A DNA stretch of 64,000 nucleotides from Symsagittifera roscoffensis (lineage: Eukaryota > Xenacoelomorpha > Acoela > Convolutidae). The stretch is from positions 15,879,006-15,943,005 of the forward strand of contig NC_087063.1 of the NCBI RefSeq assembly GCF_963678635.1, given 5' to 3'. Positions 52,111 to 62,423 of the stretch are shown piece by piece. Each line of letters starts with the position of its first letter. The first letter of the stretch is position 1. The notes under the pieces were generated by a model. The model did no database searches. It was not told the DNA's origin and saw only the letters and a list, made by a program, of their open reading frames with translations. The position numbers were made by a program, and so were the translations under genes.

Positions 52111-55100
52111 ACATGATGTTCTTTTGTAATTGATACGTTCAAGTGGATTTTTGGGTTCTTAAAACAACCCTTTCGTGCTTAACTTTTGCACTTTAACATT
52201 GATAATAGTTTGTATTTTTCTCGCCTATTTTTTTATTCGGTTATTAAAGTAACCATGAGAATTTGCTCCTTGTTTATGAATTGGTTTTTATTTGTAAATG
52301 CAGAATGTTCAGTATTTGTGATGATACACGACGGTCTTCAGATTTCACATGACGTTTTTTTTTAACTGATACGTTCAAGTGGGTTTTTGGGTTCTTAAAC
52401 AATAATTTGGTGCCCAATTTTCTTCAATATGACGATTTTTTTGGCCAGATATTAGTCAGATATTGAAGTAACCATGAGATTTTGTTCCTTATGAATTGGT
52501 TTTTATTTGTAAATTCAGGAAGTTCAAGCTTTTTGATTATTTACGATGGTCTTTAGATTTCACATGATATTCAGTCGTAATCTGAGGCTTCATTCAGATT
52601 ATTAAATCACTGGGTGATTAATTTGTTAATTTTAATTCGGATTTTCTAGTGGTTTTTGGTTTTGAATAAAAGTTTTTTATTCAATTTCTTTGATTTTTTC
52701 ACTTGAGCTGAAGTTTTTTTGTTTTTTTTACTGATTGTCATTAGTTTTTGTGATGATCCACGATAGTCTTCAGATGTCAAATGATCTTGTTATGTAATTG
52801 ATTTGCCCAAGTGGATTTTTTGCGCTCATGAATTTACATTTGGTTCTTAGTTATCATTCTTTTGACGTTCAAAGGTTTTTGTTTTCTCCCTGGATTTTTG
52901 CTTTCAATAAAACGCTGGCTGTTTTAGTCTTTCTTTCATGAAATAATTTTTATTTGAACTTGCCACAAATCCAATCTTTGTGATGATACACGACGGTCTT
53001 CAGATATAGTTTTTTTTCTGATTTTCATTGGTTTTTGTGATGATACACGACAGTCTTCAGATGTCAAATGATGTTGCAGTGTAATTGATTTGCTCAAGTG
53101 GATTTTTCGCGCTCATGAATTTACATTTGGTTCTTAATTATCATTCTTTTGACGTTGAAAGTTTTTTGTTTTCTCCCTGGATTTTTGCTTTCAATAAAAC
53201 GCTGGCTGTTTTAGTCTCTCTTTTATGAAATAGTTTTTATATGAACATACCACAAATTCAATCTTTGTGATGATACACGACGGTCTTCAGATTTCACATG
53301 ATGTTCTTTTGTAACTGATTTGTTCAGGTGGCTTTTAGGATTTTTAAACAATCATTTGGTGCTGAATTTCCCTATTATGACATTGATAGTGGCTGTCATT
53401 TTCTAGTCTATATTGTTAGTCAGTTATTTAATTAACCACGAGACTTTGTTCCTTATTTATTAAAAGGTTTTTCTTTGTAAATGCAGCAAGTTCAAGCTTT
53501 GTGGTGATGGTTAACGATTGTCTTTAGATTTCACATTACCTTCAATCGTTAGCTGAGGCTTCAATCCGGTTGTTTATTCACTGGGCGATTATTAATTTTA
53601 AGTCGGATTTTCCAGTGATTTTTGGTTTTTAACAAAGTTTTTGTTTAATTTCTATCGATTTTTTCTTTTGAGCTGTAGTTTTATGGTTTCTTTCCTGATT
53701 GCGATTGGTTTTTGGTGATGAAACACGACAGTCTTCAGACTTCACATGATGTACTGTAACTGATTTGCTCAAAAATGCCTTTTGGCGCTCATGAGTTTAC
53801 GTTTGGTGCTTAATTCTCATTCTTTTGACGTGTGAAGGTTTTTGTTTTCTCGCTCGGTGTTTTGCTTTCAATAAAATGCTGGCTGTTTTGTTTTCTCTCT
53901 TTTGTGAAATGGTTTTTATTTGAACATGCCACAAATTCAATTTTTGTGATGATACACGACGGTCTTCAGAGTGGCTTTTTGGGTTCTTAATTAACCATTT
54001 GGTGCTTAGTTTTTGCACTATGACATCGGTAGTGGTTGGCAAGTGGTTGGCCTTTTCTGGCCTAATTTTTTAGTCAGTTATTAAAGTAACCATGAGACTT
54101 TGTTCATTATTTACGAAATGGTTACTATTTGTAAATGCAGAAGTTCAATCTTTGTGATGATCCACGACGGTCTTCAGATTTCTCATGACGTTTTTATGTG
54201 ACTGATACGTTCAAGTGGCTTTTTGGGTTTTTAAGCAATCATTTGGTGCTTAATTTCGGCATTATGACATTGATAGTGGCTGTCATTTTCTCGCCTAATT
54301 TGTTAGTCAGTTATTAAAGTAAACAAGAGATTTTGTTCGTTATTTATGAAAGGGTTTTATTTGTAAATGCAGCAAGTTCAATCTTTGTGATGATTTACGA
54401 TGCGATGGTCTTTAGATTCCACATGACTTTCATTCGTAAGCTGAGGCTTCAACTAGGTTGTTTAATCACTGAGCGATTAATTGGTTATTTAAATTAGGAT
54501 TTTCTAGTGGTTCTTGGTTTTGAATCAAAATTATCAATCTTTTGACGTTGGTGCTTAATTCTCGTTCTTTTGACGTTCAAATTTTTTTTGTGTCCTCGGT
54601 GGATCTTTTGCATTCAATAAAACGCTGGTAGTTTTGGTCTTCTTTTATGAATTGTTTTTGATTTCAACATGCCACAAATTAAATCTTTGTGATGATACAC
54701 GACGGTCTTCAGATTTCACATGTTCTTTTATAACTGATATTTTCAAGTGCCTTTTTGGGTTCTTAAACAACCATTTGGAGCTTAATTTTTGCACTATGAC
54801 CTTGATAGAGACTGTCATTTTCTCGCCTAATTTGTTAGTCAGTTATTAAAGTAACCACGAGACTTTGTTCCTTATTTATGAAATGGTTTTTCTGTAATTG
54901 CAGCAAGTTCAAGCTTTGTGATGGTTTACGATGATCTTTAGATTTCAAATTACCTTCAATCGGTGGCTGAGGCTTCAATCCGGTTGTTTAATCGCTGGGC
55001 GATTATTTTGTGAATTTTAATTTGGATTTTCTAGTAGTTTTTTGGTTTTTAACAAGAAGTTTTAATTTAAATTCTTTTGATTTTTTACCTTGAACTGAAG

Positions 55101-55984
55101 TTTTATAGCTTGTTTCCTGATTGCGGTTGGTTTTTTTTTGATGATAAACGACAATCTTCAGATTTCACATGATGTTGATGTTGTAATGTAACTGATTTGC
55201 TCAAGTGGCCATTTTGCGCTCATAAATTTACGTTTGGTGCTTGATGCTCATTCTTTTGACATTTAAATGTTTTTTGTTTTCTCGTTGGGTTTTTTGCTTT
55301 CAATTAAACGCTGGCTGTTTTGTTCTTTCTTTTGTGAAATGGTTTTTATTTATACAGGCCACAAGTTCAATCTCTGCGATGATACACGACGGTCTTCAGA
55401 TTTCAAATGACGTTCTTATGTAACTGATACATTGAAGTGGCTTTTTGGGTTTTTAAAAAATCATTTGAAGTTTAGTTTTCGCATTTTGACATTGATAGTG
55501 GCTGACATTTTCTCGCACAATTTGTTAGTCAGTTATTAAAGTAACCACGAGACTTTGTTCCTTATATCTGAAATGGTTTTTATTTGTAAATGCAGCAAGT
55601 TCAAGCTTTGTGATGATTTACGATGGTCTTTAGATTCCACATGACCTTCAATCGTAAGCTGAGGCTTCAGCTAGGTTGTTTAATCACTGAGCGATTAATT
55701 GGTTAATTTTAATTTGGATTTTCTAGTGGTTTTTGGTTTTGAATCAAAATTATCAATCTTTTGACGTTGGTGCTTATTTCTCGTTCTTTTGACGTTCAAA
55801 GGTTTTTTGTGTTCTCGGTGGATCTTTTGCTTTCAATAAAACGCTGGTAGTTTTGGTCTCTCTTTTATGAATTGTTTTTGATTTCAACATGCCACAAATT
55901 AAATCTTTGTGATGATACACGACGGTCTTCAGATTTCACATGATGTTCTTTTATAACTGATATTTTCAAGTGGCTTTTTGGGTT

Positions 55985-56620
55985 CTTAAACAACCATTTG
56001 GAGCTTAATTTTTGCTTTATGACCTTGATAGTGGCTGTCATTTTCTCGCCTAATTTGTTAGTCAGTTATTAAAGTAACCACGAGACTTTGTTCCTTATTT
56101 ATGAAATGGTTTCTCTGTAATTGCAGCAAGTTCAAGCTTTGTGATCGTTTACGATGATCTTTAGATTTCAATTTACCTTCAATCGGTAGCTGAGGCTTCA
56201 ATCCGGTTGTTTAATCACTGGGCGATTATTTTGTTAACTTTAAGTTGGTTTTTCTAGTAGTTTTTTGGTTTTTAACAAGAAGTTTTAATTTAAATTCTTT
56301 TGATTATTTATCTTTTGATTATCTTGTGATGATACACGACGGTCTTCAGATTTCACATGACGTTCTTATGTAACTGATATTTTTAAGTGGATTTTTAGGT
56401 TCTTAAACAATCATTTGGTGCCCAATTTTCTTCAATATGACGATTATTTTGGCCAGATATTAGTCAGATATTGAATTAACTATGAAATTTTCTTTCTTAT
56501 TTAGGAATTGGTTTTTTTTGTAGATTCAGCAAGTTCAAGCTTTGTAATTATTTCCGATGGTCTTTAGATTTCACATGCCACAAATTCAATTTTTGTGATG
56601 ATACACGATGGTGTTCAGAT
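55985..56620. repeat. Satellite 2 dispersed duplication, right copy
   Basis: It matches 51471-52110. Immediately before it, the stretch around 55740-55900 repeats 54520-54690 at an offset of about 1219 bp (TTATCAATCTTTTGACGTTGG). Confidence 0.72.
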
Positions 56621-56699
56621 TTCACATGATGTTCTTTTGTAACTGATATGTTCAAGTGGCTTTTTGGGTTCTTAAAAAATCATTTGGTGTTTTTTCCCA

Positions 56700-58110
56700 A
56701 TATAACGATGATATTGGCTGACCTTATCTCGCCTTCTTTGTTTTTAGTCAGTTAGTAAAATAACCATGAAATTTTTTCCCTTATCTATGAAATGGTTTTT
56801 ATTTGTAAATGCAGCAAGTTCAAGTTTTTGATGATTTACGACGGTCTGAAGATTTTACTTGAACGTACACGGAGGTTTCAAGCGTGTTGTTCAATCACTG
56901 GGCAACTGATTTAATAGTAGTTATTTGGATTTTCTAGTGATTTTCGATTTTTTTAATAAGTTTTTAATTTAGCTACTTTCAATTTTTTTCTGTAGCTAAG
57001 GTTTCATTGTTTTTTTTTCTGATTCCAATTGGTTTTTGCAATGATACAAGACGGTCTTCAGAAGTCACATGACGTTGTAATGTAATTGATTTGTTCAAGT
57101 GGCTTTGTTGGGTTCATAAACTATCGTTCATTGTTTTTTTAATTATGTTGTTTAAGAGGCGTTTTCGTTATCTCATTTTTGAAATAGTTCTTACGTTGAA
57201 AATTGCAGCAAATAGAGCCATTGTGCCTGTCTAGGAATTGACGTTTTTCATGACGGTGTTTTTTTCTCAGTTTTGAATTGGATTTACTTGAAAATGCAGC
57301 AACCGCAACCTTCATGATGATAAAAGACGCTCTTCAGATTATTCTAATGTAAATGATTTATTTTAGTGGCTTTTTCGGGGTTCAAAAACTATCATTTGGT
57401 GCTTTATTTTCAGCACTATGACATTGATAGTTGTTGATGTTTTTGTGTTACCATTTGTGCGATGGTTTTTAATTGAAAATGCGGCAAGTTGAGTCATTGT
57501 GATGATACACGACGGTCTTCAGGTTCGTTTTCAGCTTTGGTTTTTCTAGTGGATTTCGAAGTTGTTGTTTTAATGATCAGAAATATTAGTTTGGCCACAT
57601 TCGATTTTTTGTATAGTTAAGGTTTTATTGTTTCTCATCAATTGCTCCCAGTTTCAATATTTCTGATGATACACGACGGTCTTCAGATCTTGAATGATTT
57701 GACTTCGTAGTGATGTCTACCGGTTTATCTTTGTTTTGTTTTCAATTGTTTTTGTGTTTTCTGAGTCGAGATTGTATACTATGTTTTCATGCACTAGGAG
57801 ATCTATATTTCTTTATTTTTTGAGATGTATTGTAATTTTAGCAAAGTCGTTTTTGAAATCAGAATTGCACCCAAAATGAATAATAATGATCATGACAGTT
57901 TTTCGATTTCAAATAACGTTTAAGTTGTGGTGGTTCCTTCTATTTATTTTCTGCTTGATTTTCTCTTCAGGTTATTAGTTTTCTGTTCCACTTGATCCGC
58001 ACATTGCATAGCTTGTTAATCAGCAATTTATGCTGTTTTTGCTCGTTTTTGAGGATTGTCATGATACCGCGTCTTCTTATTACAAATGAATGTCAAAATT
58101 TCCCTGATTC
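56700..58110. repeat. Degenerating right edge of satellite 2
   Basis: Monomers become progressively unlike the consensus. Cores remain at about 57043 (GATACAAGACGG), 57316 (GATGATAAAAGACGC), 57500-57522 and 57664-57686 (both perfect). Two last faint matches, ATGATCATGACAG near 57888 and ATGATACCGCGTCTTC near 58068, lie in otherwise unique-looking DNA. Confidence 0.65.
57500..57522 (+). other. Perfect satellite 2 core in a highly diverged monomer
   Basis: All 23 core positions match the interior consensus here, while the sequence on both sides no longer resembles any interior monomer. A second perfect core in diverged surroundings is at 57664-57686. Confidence 0.8.
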
Positions 58111-59083
58111 GATTTGAATAAAACCTTGTTAAAGTGACTGATTAAAGTTCAGACTCTTATATAGAACGCGATGATTTGTTTTTAGTTTTTTTCAGGAAGT
58201 GTTAAATTTTGTTCAGGCTAAAATTTACTTTATTGCAGTTTGACTTTTGATTTATTTTTAAGTTCAGTTCGTTTCCTTTGAAAAACGTGATCGACTTCTA
58301 GTGTCGAAAGAGGAATTTATCTTTCAGATTTCCCAGCGACATAAAAAGTTTTCCGATTAATCCAGTGTTCTCAGATTGGGCGAATAAAAAAGTGTCGATT
58401 ATAATTTTTTCTAGAAATTCAGAGCCTCAAGGCCATCTATTTCCCTGAAATTCGAAGCTCAGTCAGTGTTTTTTTTTTGTTTAGCGTTCAACTTTTTTCA
58501 ACTGTCTGTTGGCTGTTTGTAAATAGAGATGTAACGTTTGAACTTTGTATACTGTGTAACGTTTGTCTGAGATGTTTGTAGATATTATGTTGAATCCATA
58601 GATTTTCTGACATTATCTATTTTGATTTCTAATATCTGTTCGAGTTTTTTTTTAAACTTGACTTATTGTGCAATCGGGGGTGAAGTTGGTTTTGTTTTGG
58701 ATGAATGGCAATACAAAAGTAGCAGATTTTAGGTATTCGTTTCAAGTATTGGGTCTTTTATAGAGATATGTCGTATACACTTCTATGACTTATATTTAAA
58801 TATGTAAAAATTCTGAAATGAAATTTTCGCCAATCGTTTTATAAGCTTGGAAAAAAAACAAATGTAATATTGACCGAAGTAACGGTAAATAAGGAAATAA
58901 TTCAATCACATACTACTATAAAAAGTTCGTTTAGTCCAAAAGTATTTTGCAAGCTAAAGAAAACATTCTAGACATGAAAATGCAGGACATCATTCTAAAT
59001 GGCATTTAAATTTTTGTTGATTTCATTAGCGATTGAAAGGCTTGTCACTTACAAGTTCATTTAAAGAAAAAAAATTGTTTCAG
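58111..59083 (+). other. Intron-like, gene-free sequence upstream of the EMC3 exon
   Basis: This is AT-rich, apparently single-copy sequence. I looked for the preceding EMC3 exon, which should encode the membrane region before the visible segment, and found none. It ends in a T-rich tract and TTTCAG at 59078-59083, a good 3' splice site. Confidence 0.6.
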
Positions 59084-59213
59084 GTGTTCAGCAGGGACAA
59101 GACATGAACAAGCTTTTCAAGGCCGAGTGGGAGGCACTTGAGGTTGTCAATCACGAGTTCGCACTTGAGAATGTAGAAGATGAACTGATGCGAGGATGGC
59201 AGATCCCAGACAG
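59084..59213 (+). CDS. EMC3: EMC3, penultimate coding exon (partial gene)
   Basis: EMC3 is the membrane-inserting subunit of the ER membrane protein complex, related to the Oxa1/YidC insertases. The exon translates, after a split first codon, to a hydrophilic segment containing [20 protein letters not shown] followed by ENVEDELM. As I recall the family, it matches the cytosolic C-terminal part of animal EMC3 (human NKAFKTEWEALEL and DDVEEELM). It is bounded by a TTTCAG acceptor (59078-59083) and a CAG|GTACTC donor. Its length is 130 nt, and it ends with two bases of an Arg codon completed by the next exon. Codon use is less AT-rich than the surroundings, as expected for a real exon. The exons encoding the N-terminal helix, the insertase core and the other membrane segments are not in the window. 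Confidence 0.88.
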
Positions 59214-59608
59214 GTACTCAGCTAATAATTTTCAAACTTTTTTTTGTTTAAGATGTCGCCGAAAATAAGTCACGATTACATAAAGGCGGTGTTAATGACC
59301 ATGGACTTTGTCAACTTTCCCTCATCAAGTTTCCCTCGCAAAAACTAAACACAGCGTTTCTTTGTTACGTTTCCTTGGTAATTCTCAAACTTGATTGAAT
59401 CAAAATTGGTTTCAGCTGTTCATGTAAATTTTATTATTCTTGAGTTACTAAAACCAAGATAAGTTGCTCTCCATATACGTTGACTGCAAACGTCTTAATC
59501 GCAATAGCGATCTTAATCCTAATGATTTGATAACTCGATACTGTTAATCAAATTCATGCGTGTTGATTGTATCCGAAATTGTTTTCTAGAGATTGATAGT
59601 CATTTCAG
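59214..59608 (+). other. EMC3 last intron (395 bp)
   Basis: It starts GTACTC and ends CATTTCAG. The reading frame is preserved across it (split codon AG|G). No repeat of either satellite is seen inside. Confidence 0.82.
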
Positions 59609-59693
59609 GTATATCACAGGGACGAATTCGATCAGGCCGAGTAACGCCCACCAGCAACATAACGGTCACACTGCCTCGAACCCATCATACTAA
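59609..59693 (+). CDS. EMC3: EMC3, last coding exon and stop
   Basis: Joined in frame to the previous exon, it encodes RYITGTNSIRPSN, then a His/Gln/Asn/Ser-rich tail ending in Pro-Ser-Tyr, and stops at TAA 59691-59693. The tail is hydrophilic and does not resemble the end of human EMC3, whose C-terminus after the conserved ELM is short and different. C-terminal divergence after that motif is plausible for a cytosolic tail. The frame match across the intron and the clean stop support this assignment. That this tail belongs to the mature protein is inferred from splice-site logic only. Confidence 0.8.
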
Positions 59694-60215
59694 CCCAGAA
59701 AAATAGGACCCCATTTCCAATCAAACAATAAGAGGAGTATCAACGAATTATCAGAAAATATTCCTATTTGTCCTTCGAGACTCAAATGATTGTTAAAGAG
59801 AACTGTTGCTATTCGGAGATGCAATCTTAACATTAATTTCGATGAACTGTCTGGTATTTTGAAGAAGTTTTTGTAGCCATAGAGAGTTGAAAAGCTTTAC
59901 AGCAAGTTCATTAAATAGTCATTCATTACCTATTCGACTGCAATTCCTCTCGAAGTAATTAATTTGTTGTATTTTTGAAGAAGTTTTTTTCTTTACCCCG
60001 CTGCTATTTATTTGCTAATTATTTTCCTCGCCGTGTACCTCGTTTAAAATTTAATATTGAAGCTATCTCTCTTTTAATTGTAAGTTTCGAGTCATCTTTG
60101 TTGCTGTCTGCCGAATGGGGAATGAGTTGTTTCCACTAGCGAGTAGCATAGTGTATTAGTGCGAACCTTCTTTTTTTCTAACCTAATTCGCAAATAAAAA
60201 TGTTCATTAAAAGTG
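59694..60215 (+). other. EMC3 3' untranslated region (extent approximate)
   Basis: This is non-coding AT-rich sequence between the EMC3 stop and the polyadenylation signal. The right end is estimated from the signal plus about 15-20 bases. Confidence 0.6.
60193..60198 (+). terminator. Polyadenylation signal AATAAA for EMC3
   Basis: A canonical AATAAA lies about 500 bp after the EMC3 stop. It is followed about 25-35 bp later by the GT/T-rich stretch GTTCATTTATTTGGTGGG, as expected downstream of a cleavage site. Confidence 0.65.
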
Positions 60216-60820
60216 TTCATTTATTTGGTGGGACTATTGCCATAATCACGATCTATAGCATTGGAAATTTCATAGCATCTGTTCTCTGCTTTATTTGTGG
60301 CTAGTTTTTGTAACCTATTAAGCGTCCGTGGCTGAGTGATTTGTGCTTGAGTATCATTTTCTCTAGGTCGCTGTAGGCCGTCACCGAATTTTTACAAATT
60401 CGAGGCCTTTTTCTCCACTTTATTGCATTTTATAGAGCTGCTTTTTGTGTTCTTGCTAGTGTTTGCGAGGGAAGCTTGGCCTCTGTGTAAACATTAGCAC
60501 TAGCATTTAACTCTTCCATATCAAAAAAAAGCATTCGAGTAATCTTTCTACAATTCTGCTGCACCCTTTTTCGACTGATTAACCCTGAAGTGTAATAGCT
60601 AATTTGAACAGGGAGTGTACTTAAAAACGCGACTGAAACTTTCAAAATAAACAAAAACTTTTGGGAGCATTTCTAATGATTGATTCTAAAAACAATGTAT
60701 GGCGGCATTATTGACTGCTGAAATAAGCATCAAATCTTAAGTTTTTATGACGCTAGATATACCTCTTTTTCATGTTAGTCACCAACGTTTTCCGATCGAA
60801 ATGCTGTGCAGAATCATAAG
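60216..60820 (+). promoter_or_regulatory. EMC3-CUTC intergenic region, presumed CUTC promoter/5' leader
   Basis: About 600 bp separates the EMC3 poly(A) signal from the CUTC start codon. No TATA box or other clear motif could be assigned. Shortly before the start there is a CAG (60809-60811) preceded by a weak pyrimidine context. It could be a 3' splice site for a leader, nine bases upstream of the ATG. A short out-of-frame upstream ATG occurs at 60801. Confidence 0.4.
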
Positions 60821-61011
60821 ATGGAGATTTGTGTAGATAGTATTCAATCAGTAGTTAATGCATGTGATGGTGGGGCGAGTAGACTGGAGCTGTGCTCGGC
60901 TCTTTCCCTAGGGGGACTAACACCGTCCATGTCACTGTTTAAACTCACTAAGAGAAAGTACCCAAACATGCCTGTCTTTGTAATGATCAGACCACGAGAA
61001 GGCAATTTCAT
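60821..61011 (+). CDS. CUTC: CutC-family copper homeostasis protein, first coding exon (partial)
   Basis: The exon encodes the N-terminal strand-helix-strand part of the CutC TIM barrel. Family motifs appear in order: MEICVDSIQS at the start, then GGASRLELCSALSLGGLTPS, then VFVMIRPREGNF. The human counterpart has MEVCVDS, GGADRIELCSGLSEGGTTPS and VFVMIRPRGGDF. CutC proteins are cytosolic. They are linked to copper tolerance and copper binding, though the exact activity is debated. ATG 60821 is the first in-frame ATG after the upstream stop at 60776-60778 and coincides with the usual bacterial CutC start. The exon ends at a strong donor (AT|GTAAGT, 61011/61012) in phase 2. The remaining ~170 residues are expected beyond the window, because I found no continuation before 64000. 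Confidence 0.9.
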
Positions 61012-61777
61012 GTAAGTACCTGGAAATTTGAAATTGAAATAAGTTACAACTTAAGTGCGCAACAAAACAAGCATTGTGCATGAGTGTTAATTTTCAGAGA
61101 AGTAAAATTTTGACGGTTTTGTGCAAGTAGCACAGAACGTTTCAGTGTCGCTTTTTTGTTTGAGCAGATAAACTGTTTCCAGGAAATTTGCCGTGAGTTT
61201 TGATTGTCTGTAGTTATTTTTGTGAAATTGATCACGAAAACATCAAAATGTTTTAAATTTCTTTCAGATTTTTTAAGCATTAAACTAAATTTCAATAACT
61301 AGGATTTGAAATATGAATATAAAGAACGATGCGAGCTTTGATTTCTAAATCTTGTTTTCAAGGATGATATAGGACAACATTCACTGTAGATTTAAACAAA
61401 ATTGTTACATTGACCGAGAAAGAATTATCAGAGCTACCCTCTATAAAATTATTAAACCTTGGTGGGCTTACCTGTTTTTTTTCCGGAGCTGAAATGCCTT
61501 TTTTTCATCATCTGCGCTAAGTGGTGCATCGGAGTGATTTCCTTCTCGAGTAAGCTGAGAAAAAAAGTTGTTCATGCAATGTGAAACATTCTAAGCAATA
61601 AATTTGAACTGTTCATTGTGATAAGTTTACTAAACTCAGATGTTTCTTATAATCTCACGCGTTTTGAAAAATTTAGTGCGGATGGTGAAATCTTCATTTT
61701 CAGACCCGGAGTCTCAATAAAATTTGAATTCATTGCCATTTTTTTGAAAGATGAAAAACATTTTTCTGAAAAATTCG

Positions 61778-61826
61778 TGAATTTGAGTAACACGAGCCCC
61801 CATGAATTTGAGTAACACGAGCCCCC
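61778..61826. repeat. 25-bp tandem duplication
   Basis: TGAATTTGAGTAACACGAGC followed by CCC occurs at 61778 and again at 61803, in direct tandem. Confidence 0.9.
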
Positions 61827-62423
61827 TATCTAATTACCTTTGCGACAAGAAAGGGAATTGCAATCGGATACTGGTCTCAACTGGACTAATTTCCTAGAAG
61901 CCTCTATTAGCATCAAAATTACCGCTACAGATTTGTTTTGTGCATGTTAGCAATTTAAATATCTATTCTATTGGAAATTTGCTTTTTATTTCGGTTGTAA
62001 TTTTATCAACTCGATTTGTTTAAATTTCATTTTTCTTTTTTTTGGCTTGATAGGTTTCGGCTTGTAAAATATTGGGTTAGTGACTTCATATTACGTCGTT
62101 CGAAAGCAAACAAATTTTTGTGTGCGTGTGTGTATTTCGAGGGTGAGATGGATTTCATATTTTTTAGTCAGAAGTTTGTATGAATTTTTTATCGGCTTTT
62201 AACACTTGCAATAAGCAAGGGTATTGCAATCTTGTACTAGACTTTTTTCCCTTAAATAACTTTGCTCACAGATCAGTATACATGCAGCTCACGACATGTA
62301 TGCAGTATGTGCGTCTATTTGAATCGACATATTTTAAGTTTTGGTCTTTTACTCCCACTGTGCATCATCATTATTAGTGTTCAATAGTTCAAAAGTTTTT
62401 AATGATATTTCTCTGGTAGTTTT

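Larger units (their letters stand above)
32885..57690. repeat. Satellite 2: ~228-bp monomers in higher-order arrays
   Basis: Roughly a hundred monomers follow one another in one orientation. The best-kept part reads TGATGATACACGACGG followed by TCTTCAG, and occurs for example at 33156-33178. Neighbouring cores are usually 220-235 bp apart. Upstream of the core lies GTAAATGCAGCAAGTTCAA or a variant such as CATGCCACAAATTCAA. Downstream come ACATGATGTTCTT and, in many monomers, AACTGATACGTTCAAGTGG. Flanks are T-rich. No open frame exceeds about 80 codons. The family is not recognised and has no clear similarity to satellite 1. Confidence 0.95.

Noticed and set aside
1-57690. CRISPR array or prokaryotic origin
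   Set aside because: The repeats are long, fully repetitive between cores and lack unique spacers. The genes in the window have introns and are of animal type.
60430-60654. 74-codon open frame on the minus strand after EMC3
   Set aside because: It has no recognisable domain, lies in AT-rich intergenic DNA, and its length is not remarkable.
60801-60835. Upstream ATG at 60801 or a non-ATG (GTG) start at 60806 for CUTC
   Set aside because: The ATG at 60801 is out of frame with CutC and soon meets a stop. GTG starts are not expected in an animal gene, and ATG 60821 matches the family start.
61618-61815. 65-codon open frame in CUTC intron 1 as the next exon
   Set aside because: The sequence does not match any part of CutC, and its end is created by a 25-bp tandem duplication.
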